Shown one piece after another: positions 54,059-62,577 of a DNA stretch of 64,000 bases. The translations under genes and the position numbers were made by a program. Below the pieces are notes generated by a model. The model saw nothing but the letters and a program-made list of their open reading frames with translations, had not been told where the DNA came from and ran no database searches. Positions within the stretch are counted from its first letter, which is position 1; each line of letters starts with the position of its first letter. The DNA is from Arthrobacter sp. zg-Y844. GTDB taxonomy: Bacteria > Actinomycetota > Actinomycetes > Actinomycetales > Micrococcaceae. The DNA is taken from contig NZ_JANFLS010000005.1 in assembly GCF_024385465.1 (NCBI RefSeq), forward strand, positions 124,001 to 188,000, read 5' to 3'.

Positions 54059-54571
54059 CTACTCCAGGCGCAGTACCGCTTCGACGGATTGCTGGATTTC
54101 GGGTGCCCCGGGGGCGACGGCGGACGCGAAGCGGCCCACAATCTCGCCGCTGTCTGTGATGAGGAACTTCTCGAAGTTCCAGCCGATGTCGTCGCCCAGC
54201 TCGCCGTCATGGAACCGGGTCAGGGCTGCGTAGAGCGGGTGCCGGTTCGGTCCGTTGACATCGGCCTTGGCGGTCAGCGGGAAGGTGACGCCGAAGTTCC
54301 GCGAGCAGAACTCGGCGATTTCTTCGTTGGTGCCCGGTTCCTGCCCGGCGAAGGAGTTGCTGGGCACGCCGAGGATGCTGAAGTTCCGGTGCTCATACGT
54401 TTCGTAGAGGGCCTGCAGTCCCTCGTACTGGGCGGTGAACCCGCAGCGCGAGGCAACGTTCACCACCAGCACGGCCTTACCGCGGAACAGTTCTCCGAAG
54501 GTGGTTTCGGTGCCGTCCAGCATGGTGAGGGGAATGTCGTACAAGTTGTCGTTCACGGCGTTGGTCTCCAC
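54059..54571 (-). CDS. Glutathione-peroxidase-family peroxidase
   Basis: 170 residues from GTG 54571 with AAAGGGAG four bases upstream; the frame is open to 54709 but without family similarity. Thioredoxin fold with the peroxidatic Cys in VNVASRCGFTAQYEGLQ, then GVPSNSFAGQEPGTNEEI with the Gln, and IGWNFEKFLI with the Trp of the catalytic tetrad. Bacterial members usually use thioredoxin or mycothiol rather than glutathione. Role: peroxide removal in the cytoplasm. Confidence 0.93.
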   Translation of the reverse strand: METNAVNDNLYDIPLTMLDGTETTFGELFRGKAVLVVNVASRCGFTAQYEGLQALYETYEHRNFSILGVPSNSFAGQEPGTNEEIAEFCSRNFGVTFPLTAKADVNGPNRHPLYAALTRFHDGELGDDIGWNFEKFLITDSGEIVGRFASAVAPGAPEIQQSVEAVLRLE

Positions 54572-54718
54572 GGAGCTCCCTTTCGATTGGCCTGCTTCCA
54601 TTGCATCCCATTCCCGCCGCAATACCGAATTCCCGCCTCCGGTGCCTGCCGAACGAAACACCGGGACGTGATTCATAGCACTTCGTAATATTCGGTTCGA
54701 ACTTGACATACCCGGTGA

Positions 54719-54724
54719 TAGCTT
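54719..54724 (+). promoter_or_regulatory. -10 hexamer of a putative leaderless promoter (dioxygenase)
   Basis: TAGCTT, GCCGCT, ATG 54731. A TTGACA lies only 10 bp upstream of it, too close to be its -35. Confidence 0.45.
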
Positions 54725-54730
54725 GCCGCT

Positions 54731-55759
54731 ATGAGTGTGATTCCCGAGTCAATTCCCGTCCTGGACCTGAGCACGGCACGCAATGCCGACGGCTCCTTCA
54801 ATCCCCAATTCATCGATCAGCTGCGCGATGCCACGCACCGGATCGGGTTCTTCCAGCTGGTCGGCTACGGTGCCGCCCAGGCCCGGGTCGAGGAACTGTT
54901 CGATGTCACGAAGCGGTTCTTCAACCTGCCGCTTGAGGACCGGTTGGCCCTGGACAACCGTAATTCCCCGCACTTCCGCGGCTACACCCGGCTCGGCACC
55001 GAAATCACCAAGGGCCGCCCGGACGCCCGCGAGCAGGTGGACTTCGGCCCGGAACGCGCACCCGTGACGGACTATCCTGCGGACCAGCCGTACTGGCTGG
55101 TCCAGGGCCCCAACCAGTTCCCGGACGAGGTGCTGCCCGAACTGCGCTCCACCGCCATGGACTGGGCCGAGGCGATGAGCTGGGTGGGTGCGGAGCTGCT
55201 CAGCGCTATCGCGGTGTCCCTGGAACTGCCCGAGGACCACTTCACCGAACCCTTCGAGGACACTCCCGCCTGGATGGCCAAGCTCATCCACTACGTGGGC
55301 GGCGTCGTGAAGGAAGCCGGCACCCAGGGCGTCGGCGCGCATGCCGACTACGGCTTCATCACGCTGCTGCTGCAGGATTCGGTGGGCGGCCTGGAAGTAA
55401 AGCCGCACGAGTCCGACACCTGGCTTCCGGTGGAGCCCATCCCCGGCGCGCTGGTGGTGAACCTGGGCGAAATGCTCGAGGTGGCCACCCAGGGCTACCT
55501 CTCCGCGACCATCCACCGTGTCCTGGCGCCCGCTCCCGGCGTGGACCGGTACGCCATTCCGTTCTTCTGGTCGCCGCGGCTGGACACGGTGATCAACCCG
55601 GTGCAGCTTCCCGCCGAGCTGGCTGCGCAGTCCCGCGGCATTTCCGATGATCCGGACAACCCCATGCTGGCTTCCTACGGCGCGAACGTCCTGAAGGGCT
55701 GGCTGCGGGCGCACCCGCAGGTGGCCAAGCTGCACCATCCGGAGCTTGCGGGGAAGTAA
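54731..55759 (+). CDS. Isopenicillin-N-synthase-family 2-oxoglutarate/Fe(II) dioxygenase
   Basis: 342 residues. N-terminal DIOX_N-type region (IPVLDLSTARNADGSF, HRIGFFQLVGYG), then the iron-binding facial triad in GVGAHADYGFITLLLQDSVGGLEV (His and Asp) and ATIHRVLAP (His), plus RYAIPFFWSP for the 2-oxoglutarate region. Role: oxidation of an unidentified small molecule. The neighbouring BCCT transporter is convergent. The start is supported by TAGCTT 6 nt upstream. Confidence 0.9.
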   Translation: MSVIPESIPVLDLSTARNADGSFNPQFIDQLRDATHRIGFFQLVGYGAAQARVEELFDVTKRFFNLPLEDRLALDNRNSPHFRGYTRLGTEITKGRPDAREQVDFGPERAPVTDYPADQPYWLVQGPNQFPDEVLPELRSTAMDWAEAMSWVGAELLSAIAVSLELPEDHFTEPFEDTPAWMAKLIHYVGGVVKEAGTQGVGAHADYGFITLLLQDSVGGLEVKPHESDTWLPVEPIPGALVVNLGEMLEVATQGYLSATIHRVLAPAPGVDRYAIPFFWSPRLDTVINPVQLPAELAAQSRGISDDPDNPMLASYGANVLKGWLRAHPQVAKLHHPELAGK

Positions 55760-55780
55760 GGGGCGGCTCAGCCCGACGGC

Positions 55781-55819
55781 AGCGGACGCGGGAACCATGT
55801 GGTTCCCGCGTCCGCTTTC
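55781..55819 (+). terminator. Bidirectional hairpin between the dioxygenase and BCCT genes
   Basis: AGCGGACGCGGGAACC, loop ATGT, GGTTCCCGCGTCCGCT, then TTCAGTT. A perfect 16-bp stem between convergent genes, with a modest U-tract on the plus strand. Confidence 0.85.
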
Positions 55820-55834
55820 AGTTCGGCAGGAGCG

Positions 55835-57769
55835 CTAGTCGACGGCGCCGGCCTTCACCTTGCCCGAAGGCTCCTCCTCCGGGCCCTCCACGACGTCCGG
55901 GTCCTGCACGTTGTCCGTGTACCACTCGGTGAGGGCGGGGTCGTCGCTCTCGAAGTCGGCGCCGGCGCCTTCGGCTTCCGGCACGTGCGCGGTGCCGAAG
56001 ACGAAGTCGTCTCCGTGCTCGTCGATGCCGCGGCGCACGCCGCCGCTGATGGCCTCCAGCGCATACCGGCGCCGGATCATCAGCGGGTCGTTGCGCAGGT
56101 CCTTGGCCCAGGAGACCATCACGCCGACGAGGATGACGGTGAACGGCAGGGCGCAGGTCACCATGATGGCCTGGAGTCCCGAAAGGGCGTTCTGGCCCCC
56201 GGCCAGCAGCAGGAACAGGGCGATCAGCCCGAGTGCCGCCGACCAGATGATGGTCACCGATTTCGAGGGTACGGGCCGGCCCGACTGGGACATCGAGCCC
56301 ATGACGTTGGCGGCCGAGTCCGCAGCGGTGACGAAGAAGACCACAATCGCGAGCATGCACACGATGGCCGTCACGGAACTGAACGGCAGGTTGGCCAGCA
56401 GATCGAACATAACGTTCTCTCCGGAGCCCTTCATGGTCAGCTCAAGCCCGTTCTGGTTCATCCAGATGGCGGTGCCGCCGAAGACCGTGTACCAGCAGAC
56501 GGAGATGGTCATGGGAACGAAAACGACGACGGTGACGAACTGGCGCAGGGTGCGGCCCTTGGAGATCTTGGCGATGAACATTCCCACGAACGGCGACCAG
56601 GAGATCCACCAGGCCCAGTACAGGGTGGTCCAGCCGGTCAGGAAGGCCTCCTGCTCGGCGCCCTGGCCGGCGAAGACGGTCAGCATGTCCGGCATGTTGC
56701 CGACAAACGCGATGAGCGAGGCCGGCAGCAGATCGAGCAGGAAGAACGTCGGCCCGGCCAGCAGGACAAAGAGCGTCAGCAGAATGACCAGGGTCATGTT
56801 GAGGTTGGAGAGCAGCCGGATGCCCTTCTTGATGCCGGCGACCGCGGAGATGGTGAAGACAACCGTCAGGAGGCTGATCGCGACGACGACGAAGCCGTTG
56901 CCCAGCTCCTGGCCCGTGATGATCGAGACTCCGGTGCGGATCTGGAGCGCGCCGATGCCCAGCGAGGTCGCGGTGCCGAACAGTGTCACCAGCACGGCGG
57001 AAACGTCGATGATCTTTCCCAGCACCCGGTTGTTGCCGTCGGGGAAGACCGGTTCGAACAGCGACGAAATCAGCGGCAGCCGGCCGCGCCGGAACGAGGC
57101 GTAGGCCAGGGCGCCGCCCACCAGGGCGTAGATGACCCAGGCGAGACTGGCCTGGTGCAGGAAGGTGGTCGACATGGCCGGCAGGATGGCGGCGGAGGTG
57201 CCGGCCTCGGCATCAGTCGAGGGCGGTGGGGAGAGGAAATGGCTGAGCGGTTCCATCGGCCCGTAGAAGATCAGCGCGATGCCCAGACCAGCGGCGAACA
57301 GCATGGAGATCCAGGACGTCGTGGAGTACTCCGGCGTGCTGTCGTCGGCCCCCAGCCGGATCTTGCCGGTCGGCCCGAAGCCGACCACCAGCATGAAGAT
57401 CGCGGCGGCAACCATGGTGGCGTTAAACAGCCAGCCGAAATGCACAACCACCCAGCCCTGTATGCCGGTGCCCACGGAACTGAGGTTGCTGGGCGCAAAA
57501 ATCGCCCACGCCAGAACGGCGAGAGAGATGGCCATGGCAAGAATGAACACGCTTCGCCGGGTCGGATAGCTGACCCCGGTGTCCTCAACGCTGATGCCCG
57601 GAACCAGCCCGGGATGGAGGCTAAGCGCCGGGGCGGAAGCAGCAGTACGCAGCGCCTTTTTCACACGTTCAACTGGGCGGCCGGCGGGTTTGCGCATCGG
57701 CGACCCGGCCACGCTTGAACCGTCGGTGGTGCCTGCGACGTGCGCTGGGGGTGAAGATTCGGAATTCAT
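55835..57769 (-). CDS. BCCT-family transporter (betaine/choline/carnitine type)
   Basis: 644 residues from ATG 57769; an upstream ATG at 57799 is in frame but less likely. Twelve membrane spans with family blocks GPMEPLSHFLS, the Trp-rich WAWWISWSPFVGMFIAKISKGRT on helix 8, and FFVTAADSAANVMG. The cytoplasmic head is Pro/Ser-rich and the tail (about 560-644) strongly acidic (EEEPSGK). Role: sodium- or proton-coupled uptake of a quaternary ammonium compound, often for osmoprotection. CTAAA-C-TTTAG (57774-57784), an 11-bp palindrome, lies just upstream of its start. Confidence 0.93.
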   Translation of the reverse strand: MNSESSPPAHVAGTTDGSSVAGSPMRKPAGRPVERVKKALRTAASAPALSLHPGLVPGISVEDTGVSYPTRRSVFILAMAISLAVLAWAIFAPSNLSSVGTGIQGWVVVHFGWLFNATMVAAAIFMLVVGFGPTGKIRLGADDSTPEYSTTSWISMLFAAGLGIALIFYGPMEPLSHFLSPPPSTDAEAGTSAAILPAMSTTFLHQASLAWVIYALVGGALAYASFRRGRLPLISSLFEPVFPDGNNRVLGKIIDVSAVLVTLFGTATSLGIGALQIRTGVSIITGQELGNGFVVVAISLLTVVFTISAVAGIKKGIRLLSNLNMTLVILLTLFVLLAGPTFFLLDLLPASLIAFVGNMPDMLTVFAGQGAEQEAFLTGWTTLYWAWWISWSPFVGMFIAKISKGRTLRQFVTVVVFVPMTISVCWYTVFGGTAIWMNQNGLELTMKGSGENVMFDLLANLPFSSVTAIVCMLAIVVFFVTAADSAANVMGSMSQSGRPVPSKSVTIIWSAALGLIALFLLLAGGQNALSGLQAIMVTCALPFTVILVGVMVSWAKDLRNDPLMIRRRYALEAISGGVRRGIDEHGDDFVFGTAHVPEAEGAGADFESDDPALTEWYTDNVQDPDVVEGPEEEPSGKVKAGAVD

Positions 57770-58168
57770 AACGCTAAACTTTAGGGTATAAAACGCCAAT
57801 TACAGTAAATCTTGGATTCCACCAGCGCCCTCCCAGTCGGTCGCAGAACCGCCCGCATAGCACTAATACCGCGGCAGGACCAATCGAGCGAAAGCGCTCG
57901 AACCATGCTCCGCGGAGAGCCCTGCGCCCCGGAAGTATTGCATTTTACTCACCGATGCAATTGATAGAAATAGCAAAAGTCCCGATAATTATATCCCTTT
58001 ATAGTTTCTTCCGATAATTTGCGGAAAACAATTCCAACCGACCGAATATCGCCATCACTCACCTACCGTTGACTCGCTCCCGCCCCGTCCCTAGGCTGTC
58101 GGGCAAGCCGGAGCGGCACTGCCATTTCCATTCCAGGACGCTCCCTCGGTGATCGAAAGGCTTTCGAC
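57770..58168. promoter_or_regulatory. A/T-rich intergenic region between BCCT and FmdB
   Basis: About 400 bp, divergent promoters, no gene. It contains the palindrome CTAAACTTTAG (57774-57784), the hairpin TCGAGCG-AAAG-CGCTCGA (57884-57901), and a markedly A/T-rich part (57945-58060) with CCGATAATT occurring twice. Such a low-GC pocket is rare in this window. Osmotic or nitrogen control is conceivable but not shown. Confidence 0.5.
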
Positions 58169-58477
58169 ATGCCGCTCTACGCCTATCGCTGCGTTGCCGG
58201 CGGTTCAGCCGGGTTAATCTGCGCCGATTTCGAGGTCCAGCTCGCCATGGGCTCCGCCCCTTCTTCCCTCCCCTGCCCCGCCTGCGGGGCTCCCGCCCGG
58301 CGTCGCTTCACCGCGCCCAATCTCTCCCGCGCTTCCTCCACCGCTTACCGCCTGATCGAGTCCACGCAGCGCTCGGCGTCGGAGCCCGCCGTCGTCCGCT
58401 CCCCCGTCCCCGGCACCCGTCCGGCCGGCAATATGACCACCAATCCGCTCCACCGAAAGCTGCCCCGCCCCGACTAA
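58169..58477 (+). CDS. fmdB: FmdB-family zinc-ribbon protein
   Basis: 102 residues. Starts MPLYAYRC like FmdB proteins, with the first Cys at position 8, a further Cys at 18 in GLICADFE, and a CPAC knuckle at 36-39 followed by GAPARRRF. The rest is a disordered Ser/Pro-rich tail. GAAAGG is upstream of the ATG. It lies 39 bp before the formamidase gene, so it is likely co-transcribed and may regulate or assist it, as proposed for Methylophilus fmdB. Confidence 0.85.
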   Translation: MPLYAYRCVAGGSAGLICADFEVQLAMGSAPSSLPCPACGAPARRRFTAPNLSRASSTAYRLIESTQRSASEPAVVRSPVPGTRPAGNMTTNPLHRKLPRPD

Positions 58478-58516
58478 AACTCCGCGCAAGAGACCGCCCC
58501 AGTTAGAGGAGAAGCC

Positions 58517-59773
58517 ATGCCCAAGACCGTCTTTCCCCTTGATTCGTCCCGGAAGTTCGAGGACCAGGAAAAGCTGGGGCACAACCGGTGGCATCCCGAA
58601 ATACCGCCCGTCGCGGTACTCAAGCCCGGTGAGGCCTTTCGGGTGGACTGCCGCGAGTGGTTCGACGGCGCCATCGTCAACGACGATTCCGCCGAGGACA
58701 TCCTCAACGCTCCCCTGCTGACCGTGCATAAACTCAGCGGCCCGTTTGCCGTGGAAGGGGCGCGTCCCGGCGACCTGCTCGTGGTGGACATCCTCGACGT
58801 CGGCCCCATTCCGCAGGAAGATACCGGCCCGCTGGCGGGACAGGGCTGGGGTTACACCGGGATTTTCGCCCGCGAGAACGGCGGCGGGTTCCTCACCGAG
58901 CAGTTCCCCGACGCCTACAAGGCCGTCTGGGATTTCACGGGCCAGACCGCCACGTCGCGGCACGTTCCCGGCGTCTCCTTTACCGGCCTGATCCATCCCG
59001 GACTGATGGGGACCGCGCCGTCGTCGGACCTGCTCGCCAAGTGGAACCGGCGGGAAGGCGACCTGATTGCCACCGACCCGCACCGGGTGCCGCCGCTCGC
59101 GCTGCCGCCGGAGGCCGAACACGCCGTGCTCGGGGGCCTGCCCCGGGACCAGTGGGAGCGGGTGGGCGCGGAAGCTGCCCGCACGGCGCCGCCGCGGGAG
59201 AACGGTGGAAACCAGGACATCAAGAACCTGTCCAAGGGGAGCCGGATTTTCTATCCCGTGTTTGTGGACGGCGCGAACCTCTCGGTGGGTGACCTGCACT
59301 TCTCCCAGGGCGACGGCGAAATCACCTTCTGCGGCGCGATTGAAATGGGCGGGTTCATCGATCTGAAGGTGGACCTAATTAAGGGCGGCATGGAGACCTA
59401 CGGCGTCTCCGAAAACGCGGTCTTTATGCCGGGCAACGTGGATCCTCAGTTCAGCGAGTGGATCGCGTTCTCCGGCACCTCGGTGACGCTCGACGGCGAG
59501 CAGCGTTACCTCGACTCGCACCTGTCCTACCAGCGGGCCTGCCTGCACGCGATCGACTACCTGACGAAGTTCGGTTACAGCCCGGAACAGGCCTACCTGC
59601 TGCTGGGCGCCGCACCGATCGAGGGCCGGCTGTCCGGAGTGGTGGACATCCCCAATTCGTGTTCCACCGTGTACATTCCGACGTCCATTTTCGACTTCGA
59701 TGTCCGCCCGTCGGCGGCCGGACCGTTCCGGATTGACCCGGGGATCGGAGCGCCGCGGGCAAGCCGCACTTGA
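58517..59773 (+). CDS. fmdA: Formamidase/acetamidase
   Basis: 418 residues with AGGAG upstream of the ATG. FmdA/AmdA family blocks: HNRWHPEIPPVAVLKPGE, CREWFDGAI, GPFAVEGARPGDLLVVDILD, GVSFTGLIHPGLMGTAPS, LHFSQGDGEITFCGAIEMGGFIDL and GMETYGVSENAVFMPGN. Role: hydrolysis of formamide (or short amides) to ammonia and acid. Second gene of the fmdB-fmdA pair. Confidence 0.95.
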   Translation: MPKTVFPLDSSRKFEDQEKLGHNRWHPEIPPVAVLKPGEAFRVDCREWFDGAIVNDDSAEDILNAPLLTVHKLSGPFAVEGARPGDLLVVDILDVGPIPQEDTGPLAGQGWGYTGIFARENGGGFLTEQFPDAYKAVWDFTGQTATSRHVPGVSFTGLIHPGLMGTAPSSDLLAKWNRREGDLIATDPHRVPPLALPPEAEHAVLGGLPRDQWERVGAEAARTAPPRENGGNQDIKNLSKGSRIFYPVFVDGANLSVGDLHFSQGDGEITFCGAIEMGGFIDLKVDLIKGGMETYGVSENAVFMPGNVDPQFSEWIAFSGTSVTLDGEQRYLDSHLSYQRACLHAIDYLTKFGYSPEQAYLLLGAAPIEGRLSGVVDIPNSCSTVYIPTSIFDFDVRPSAAGPFRIDPGIGAPRASRT

Positions 59774-59811
59774 GCCGCGGGGCCGTGCGTTTACGGTGTA
59801 CACAACCGGGC

Positions 59812-59817
59812 TAAAAT
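59812..59817 (+). promoter_or_regulatory. -10 hexamer of a putative leaderless promoter (OYE-like reductase)
   Basis: TAAAAT, ACCCCT, GTG 59824, with TTTACG 16 bp upstream as -35 (59790-59795). An 8-bp palindrome GTGTACAC (59796-59803) sits inside the spacer and could be an operator. Confidence 0.6.
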
Positions 59818-59823
59818 ACCCCT

Positions 59824-61935
59824 GTGAATACCAAAAACTTCCCGCACCTCATGGCCCCGGGGCGCATGGGCCCCATGGAAACGCACAACCGCATCGTCCT
59901 GCCGGCGATGGACATGAACGTCTCCGAGCACGGCGAGATTGAACAGCCTGAAATCGACCACTACGTGGCCCGTGCCGCGGGAGGCGCCGGACTGATCATC
60001 ACCGGTGCCTGCGCCATCGCGTTCCCGCACGGAGCGGCGTCCATGAAGGAGCCGGGACTGTCGGATGACAAGTACATTCCCGGTCTCAAGGCGCTGGCCG
60101 ATGCCGTCCACGCCGCCGGCAGCAAGCTCTGCATCCAGTCCACGCACCACGGCAAGGTTGCCCGCGTGGACGTCGCCAATGACCGTCCGGTGCTCGCGCC
60201 CAACCAACCGGACTACTCCTATGACATGTCCGCCCTGGCGGACAGCACCCGTGAAGAGCTCGGCAAGATGGGCGCCGCCACCGCCGGCAAGAAGACCGCC
60301 TACCGCGAGATGACCGCCGAGGACATTTCCTGGCTGGTCTCCACCTGGGCCGACGCCGCCGAACGCGTCGCCAAAGCCGACGCCGACGCCATCGAGATCC
60401 ACGTGGCGCACGGCTACATCCTCGGCGTCTTCCTTAACCAGCGGGACAACCTGCGCACGGATGAATACGGCGGCTCCCTGGAAAACCGGGCCCGGCTGGC
60501 CTGCGAGGTCATCGGTGCGGTCAAGGAACGGGTGGGCGATCGCCTGGCCGTCCTGGTCCGTGTGGCCGGTGAAGAATACGGGCAGGAGGGTGGCCTGACC
60601 CTCGACGAGGCGATCGAGGCCTCCAAGCTGTTCGAAAAGGCCGGCGCTGACGCCATCCACGTCACCGGCTGGGGGCGTAACCCGTTCGACAACTTCACCG
60701 ACGGCCCGCTGCCCAACAAGGTGGGTGCCTACCTGAAGAACGCCGCGGAGATCAAGAACCACGTCAGTGTTCCGGTGATCGCCGTCGGCCGGATGCTGCC
60801 GGAGGTGTCCGAGAAGGCGCTGGCCGCCGGACAGATCGACTTCGCCGCCATGGGACGCCAGCTGCTGGCCGACCCGGAACTGCCGAACAAGCTGCGCGAC
60901 GGCAAGTTCGACCAGGTCCGCCCCTGCATCAACTGCTACCTCTGCGTCGCGGAGAACTTCTTCGACGACACCCCGTTCTGCGCGGTCAACCCCGCACTGG
61001 GCAACGAGGCGCTGCTGCCGCTGAAGCCTGCGTCCGCGACCAAGCACGTAGTGGTTGTCGGCGCCGGCCCCGCGGGCCTGGAAAGCGCCCGCGTCCTGAC
61101 CGAGCGCGGCCACCGGGTCACCGTGGTGGACAAGTCGGACCGCCTCGGCGGGACCATGTGGTTCTCCACCATGACCACCCCGGACAACGAACGGCTGCTG
61201 AAGTGGTTCAAGTCCGAGATTCGGCGCCTGAACATTGCGGTGAAGCTGAACACCAAGGCCACGGTGGAATCCATCCGGGCCCTGCACCCCGACCACGTGA
61301 TCGTGGCCACCGGCGCCGTCCGGCCCAAGCCGGACTTCCCCGGCGGCGACCTGCCGATCGTGCAGACCGGCGACACGCTGCGGGCCATGATGCTCGGCAC
61401 CGCCACCGCTGAGGAAGCCGGCGCCGTGCTGAGCACCCTGGGCAAGCTCGGCCGCCTCTCCGGCGTGACCAAGAGCCCGGAGTTTGTCCGCCAGTTCACC
61501 AAGGTCTGGCTGCCGATGGGCAAGGACGTCGTGGTGATCGGCGGCTCCCTCGTGGGCCTGGAGCTGTCCGAGTTCCTTGCCGAGCGCGGCCGCCGCGTCA
61601 CGCTGCTGCATGAAAAGCAGCAGCTCGGCCTGCCGCTGGCCATGCCGCGCCGCTGGACCGCCGTGAAGGAATCCGAAAAGCACGGCGTGAAGATCCACCG
61701 CAACGCCTCGATCACCCGCATCACCGAGAAGAGTGTCGAGTGGACCGTGGGCGGGGAGAGCTTCTCCGCCCCTGCGGACATGGTGGTCTACGCGGACGGC
61801 ACGACGTCGGCCTCACCGCTGGCGGACGAACTGCGGGCCGCGGACATCAGCTGCGACGTCGTCGGCGACGCCGGGGAGGTCAACTACATCCACGGCGCCA
61901 TCCACTCATCCTGGAAGGTGAGCACCGAACTCTAG
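59824..61935 (+). CDS. FadH-like NADH:flavin oxidoreductase (Old Yellow Enzyme family) with FeS and FAD/NAD domains
   Basis: 703 residues from GTG. N-terminal OYE TIM barrel (LMAPGRMGPMETHNRIVLP, HVAHGYILGVFLNQRDNLRTDEYGGS), then a 4Fe-4S site RPCINCYLCVAENFFDDTPFC (CX2CX2CX11C, one residue shorter than the CX2CX3C of FadH). An FAD-binding fold VVVVGAGPAGLESARVL and an NAD-binding fold VVIGGSLVGLELSEFLAERG follow. Related enzymes reduce 2,4-dienoyl-CoA or other enoyl/quinone substrates, or demethylate trimethylamines. The TetR gene is convergent with a 4-bp overlap. Confidence 0.93.
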   Translation: MNTKNFPHLMAPGRMGPMETHNRIVLPAMDMNVSEHGEIEQPEIDHYVARAAGGAGLIITGACAIAFPHGAASMKEPGLSDDKYIPGLKALADAVHAAGSKLCIQSTHHGKVARVDVANDRPVLAPNQPDYSYDMSALADSTREELGKMGAATAGKKTAYREMTAEDISWLVSTWADAAERVAKADADAIEIHVAHGYILGVFLNQRDNLRTDEYGGSLENRARLACEVIGAVKERVGDRLAVLVRVAGEEYGQEGGLTLDEAIEASKLFEKAGADAIHVTGWGRNPFDNFTDGPLPNKVGAYLKNAAEIKNHVSVPVIAVGRMLPEVSEKALAAGQIDFAAMGRQLLADPELPNKLRDGKFDQVRPCINCYLCVAENFFDDTPFCAVNPALGNEALLPLKPASATKHVVVVGAGPAGLESARVLTERGHRVTVVDKSDRLGGTMWFSTMTTPDNERLLKWFKSEIRRLNIAVKLNTKATVESIRALHPDHVIVATGAVRPKPDFPGGDLPIVQTGDTLRAMMLGTATAEEAGAVLSTLGKLGRLSGVTKSPEFVRQFTKVWLPMGKDVVVIGGSLVGLELSEFLAERGRRVTLLHEKQQLGLPLAMPRRWTAVKESEKHGVKIHRNASITRITEKSVEWTVGGESFSAPADMVVYADGTTSASPLADELRAADISCDVVGDAGEVNYIHGAIHSSWKVSTEL

Positions 61936-62522
61936 GCCGGTATTGCCTTCTCCTTCGGAGGCGCGAGAAGCCGGCAGGCCGCTGTGATGGCGGCCTGCCG
62001 GCGTCGTTCGCGGGCGGCGTCGGAATCCTCGGCCCTGCCGGTGTAGAGCAGTTCCGGGGACTGCGCCCATGCGGTGGCCATCGAAAAAAGCAGGGTCATC
62101 AGGTCATCCGGATTCCAGGCAGGATCTATGATCCCCTGCGCCTGGGCGGCGGAAATATCGGCTGATGTCGGCCCCGGGCGGCTGCTGGGGGCCAGCACTT
62201 CCGGCGCCCCCTCGAGCCGGGCCCAGTCCAGCATGCGCAGATGCTCGGGGTGCTCCACCGAGTGGTCGTAAAGGGCGCCGACGAACCCGGGAAGATCCAG
62301 CGCATCCCGCGGAACCTGGTCCGTGGTCTCCTGCAGGTTCGTCGCCAGCACTGCGGCGAACAACGCATTCTTCCCGCCGAAATACGCATAAAGGCGTTCC
62401 TTGCTGGCGCGTGCCTCTTCCGCAATACGGTCAACACGGGCACCGGCCAGCCCATACTGTGCAAACTCTTTTCGTGCTGCAGCCAGGATCCTGGCCCGCG
62501 TGGCTTCGCCGTCGGTTCTCAT
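61932..62522 (-). CDS. TetR-family transcriptional regulator
   Basis: 196 residues. HTH: ARILAAARKEFAQYGLAGARVDRIAEEARASKERLYAYFGGKNALFAAV, about 49 residues. The ligand domain (TetR_C) is unassigned. It is divergent from a DHA2-type exporter gene with 55 bp between starts, the classical repressor/efflux layout. TAGACT is exactly 6 nt before the ATG. Confidence 0.92.
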   Translation of the reverse strand: MRTDGEATRARILAAARKEFAQYGLAGARVDRIAEEARASKERLYAYFGGKNALFAAVLATNLQETTDQVPRDALDLPGFVGALYDHSVEHPEHLRMLDWARLEGAPEVLAPSSRPGPTSADISAAQAQGIIDPAWNPDDLMTLLFSMATAWAQSPELLYTGRAEDSDAARERRRQAAITAACRLLAPPKEKAIPA

Positions 62523-62528
62523 ACCTGT

Positions 62529-62534
62529 AGTCTA
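62529..62534 (-). promoter_or_regulatory. -10 hexamer of a putative leaderless promoter (TetR)
   Basis: TAGACT, ACAGGT, ATG 62522 on the minus strand. Confidence 0.6.
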
Positions 62535-62538
62535 GCTA

Positions 62539-62577
62539 AGCCAACCAACCAGTTCGTTTGATTAGGATTTCCCCTTC
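62539..62577. promoter_or_regulatory. Shared operator region of TetR and the MFS exporter
   Basis: CCAACCAACCAGTTCGTTTG (62541-62560) contains an imperfect palindrome, CAAnC-N5-GnTTG. TAGGAT (62563-62568) nine bases before the exporter ATG is the likely -10, so TetR bound here would cover both promoters. Confidence 0.5.

Noticed and set aside
55799-57718. Long plus-strand open frame of 639 codons opposite the BCCT gene
   Set aside because: Its product is His/Gly/Arg/Gln-rich with no domain, an effect of high GC; the minus-strand frame codes for a clear BCCT transporter.
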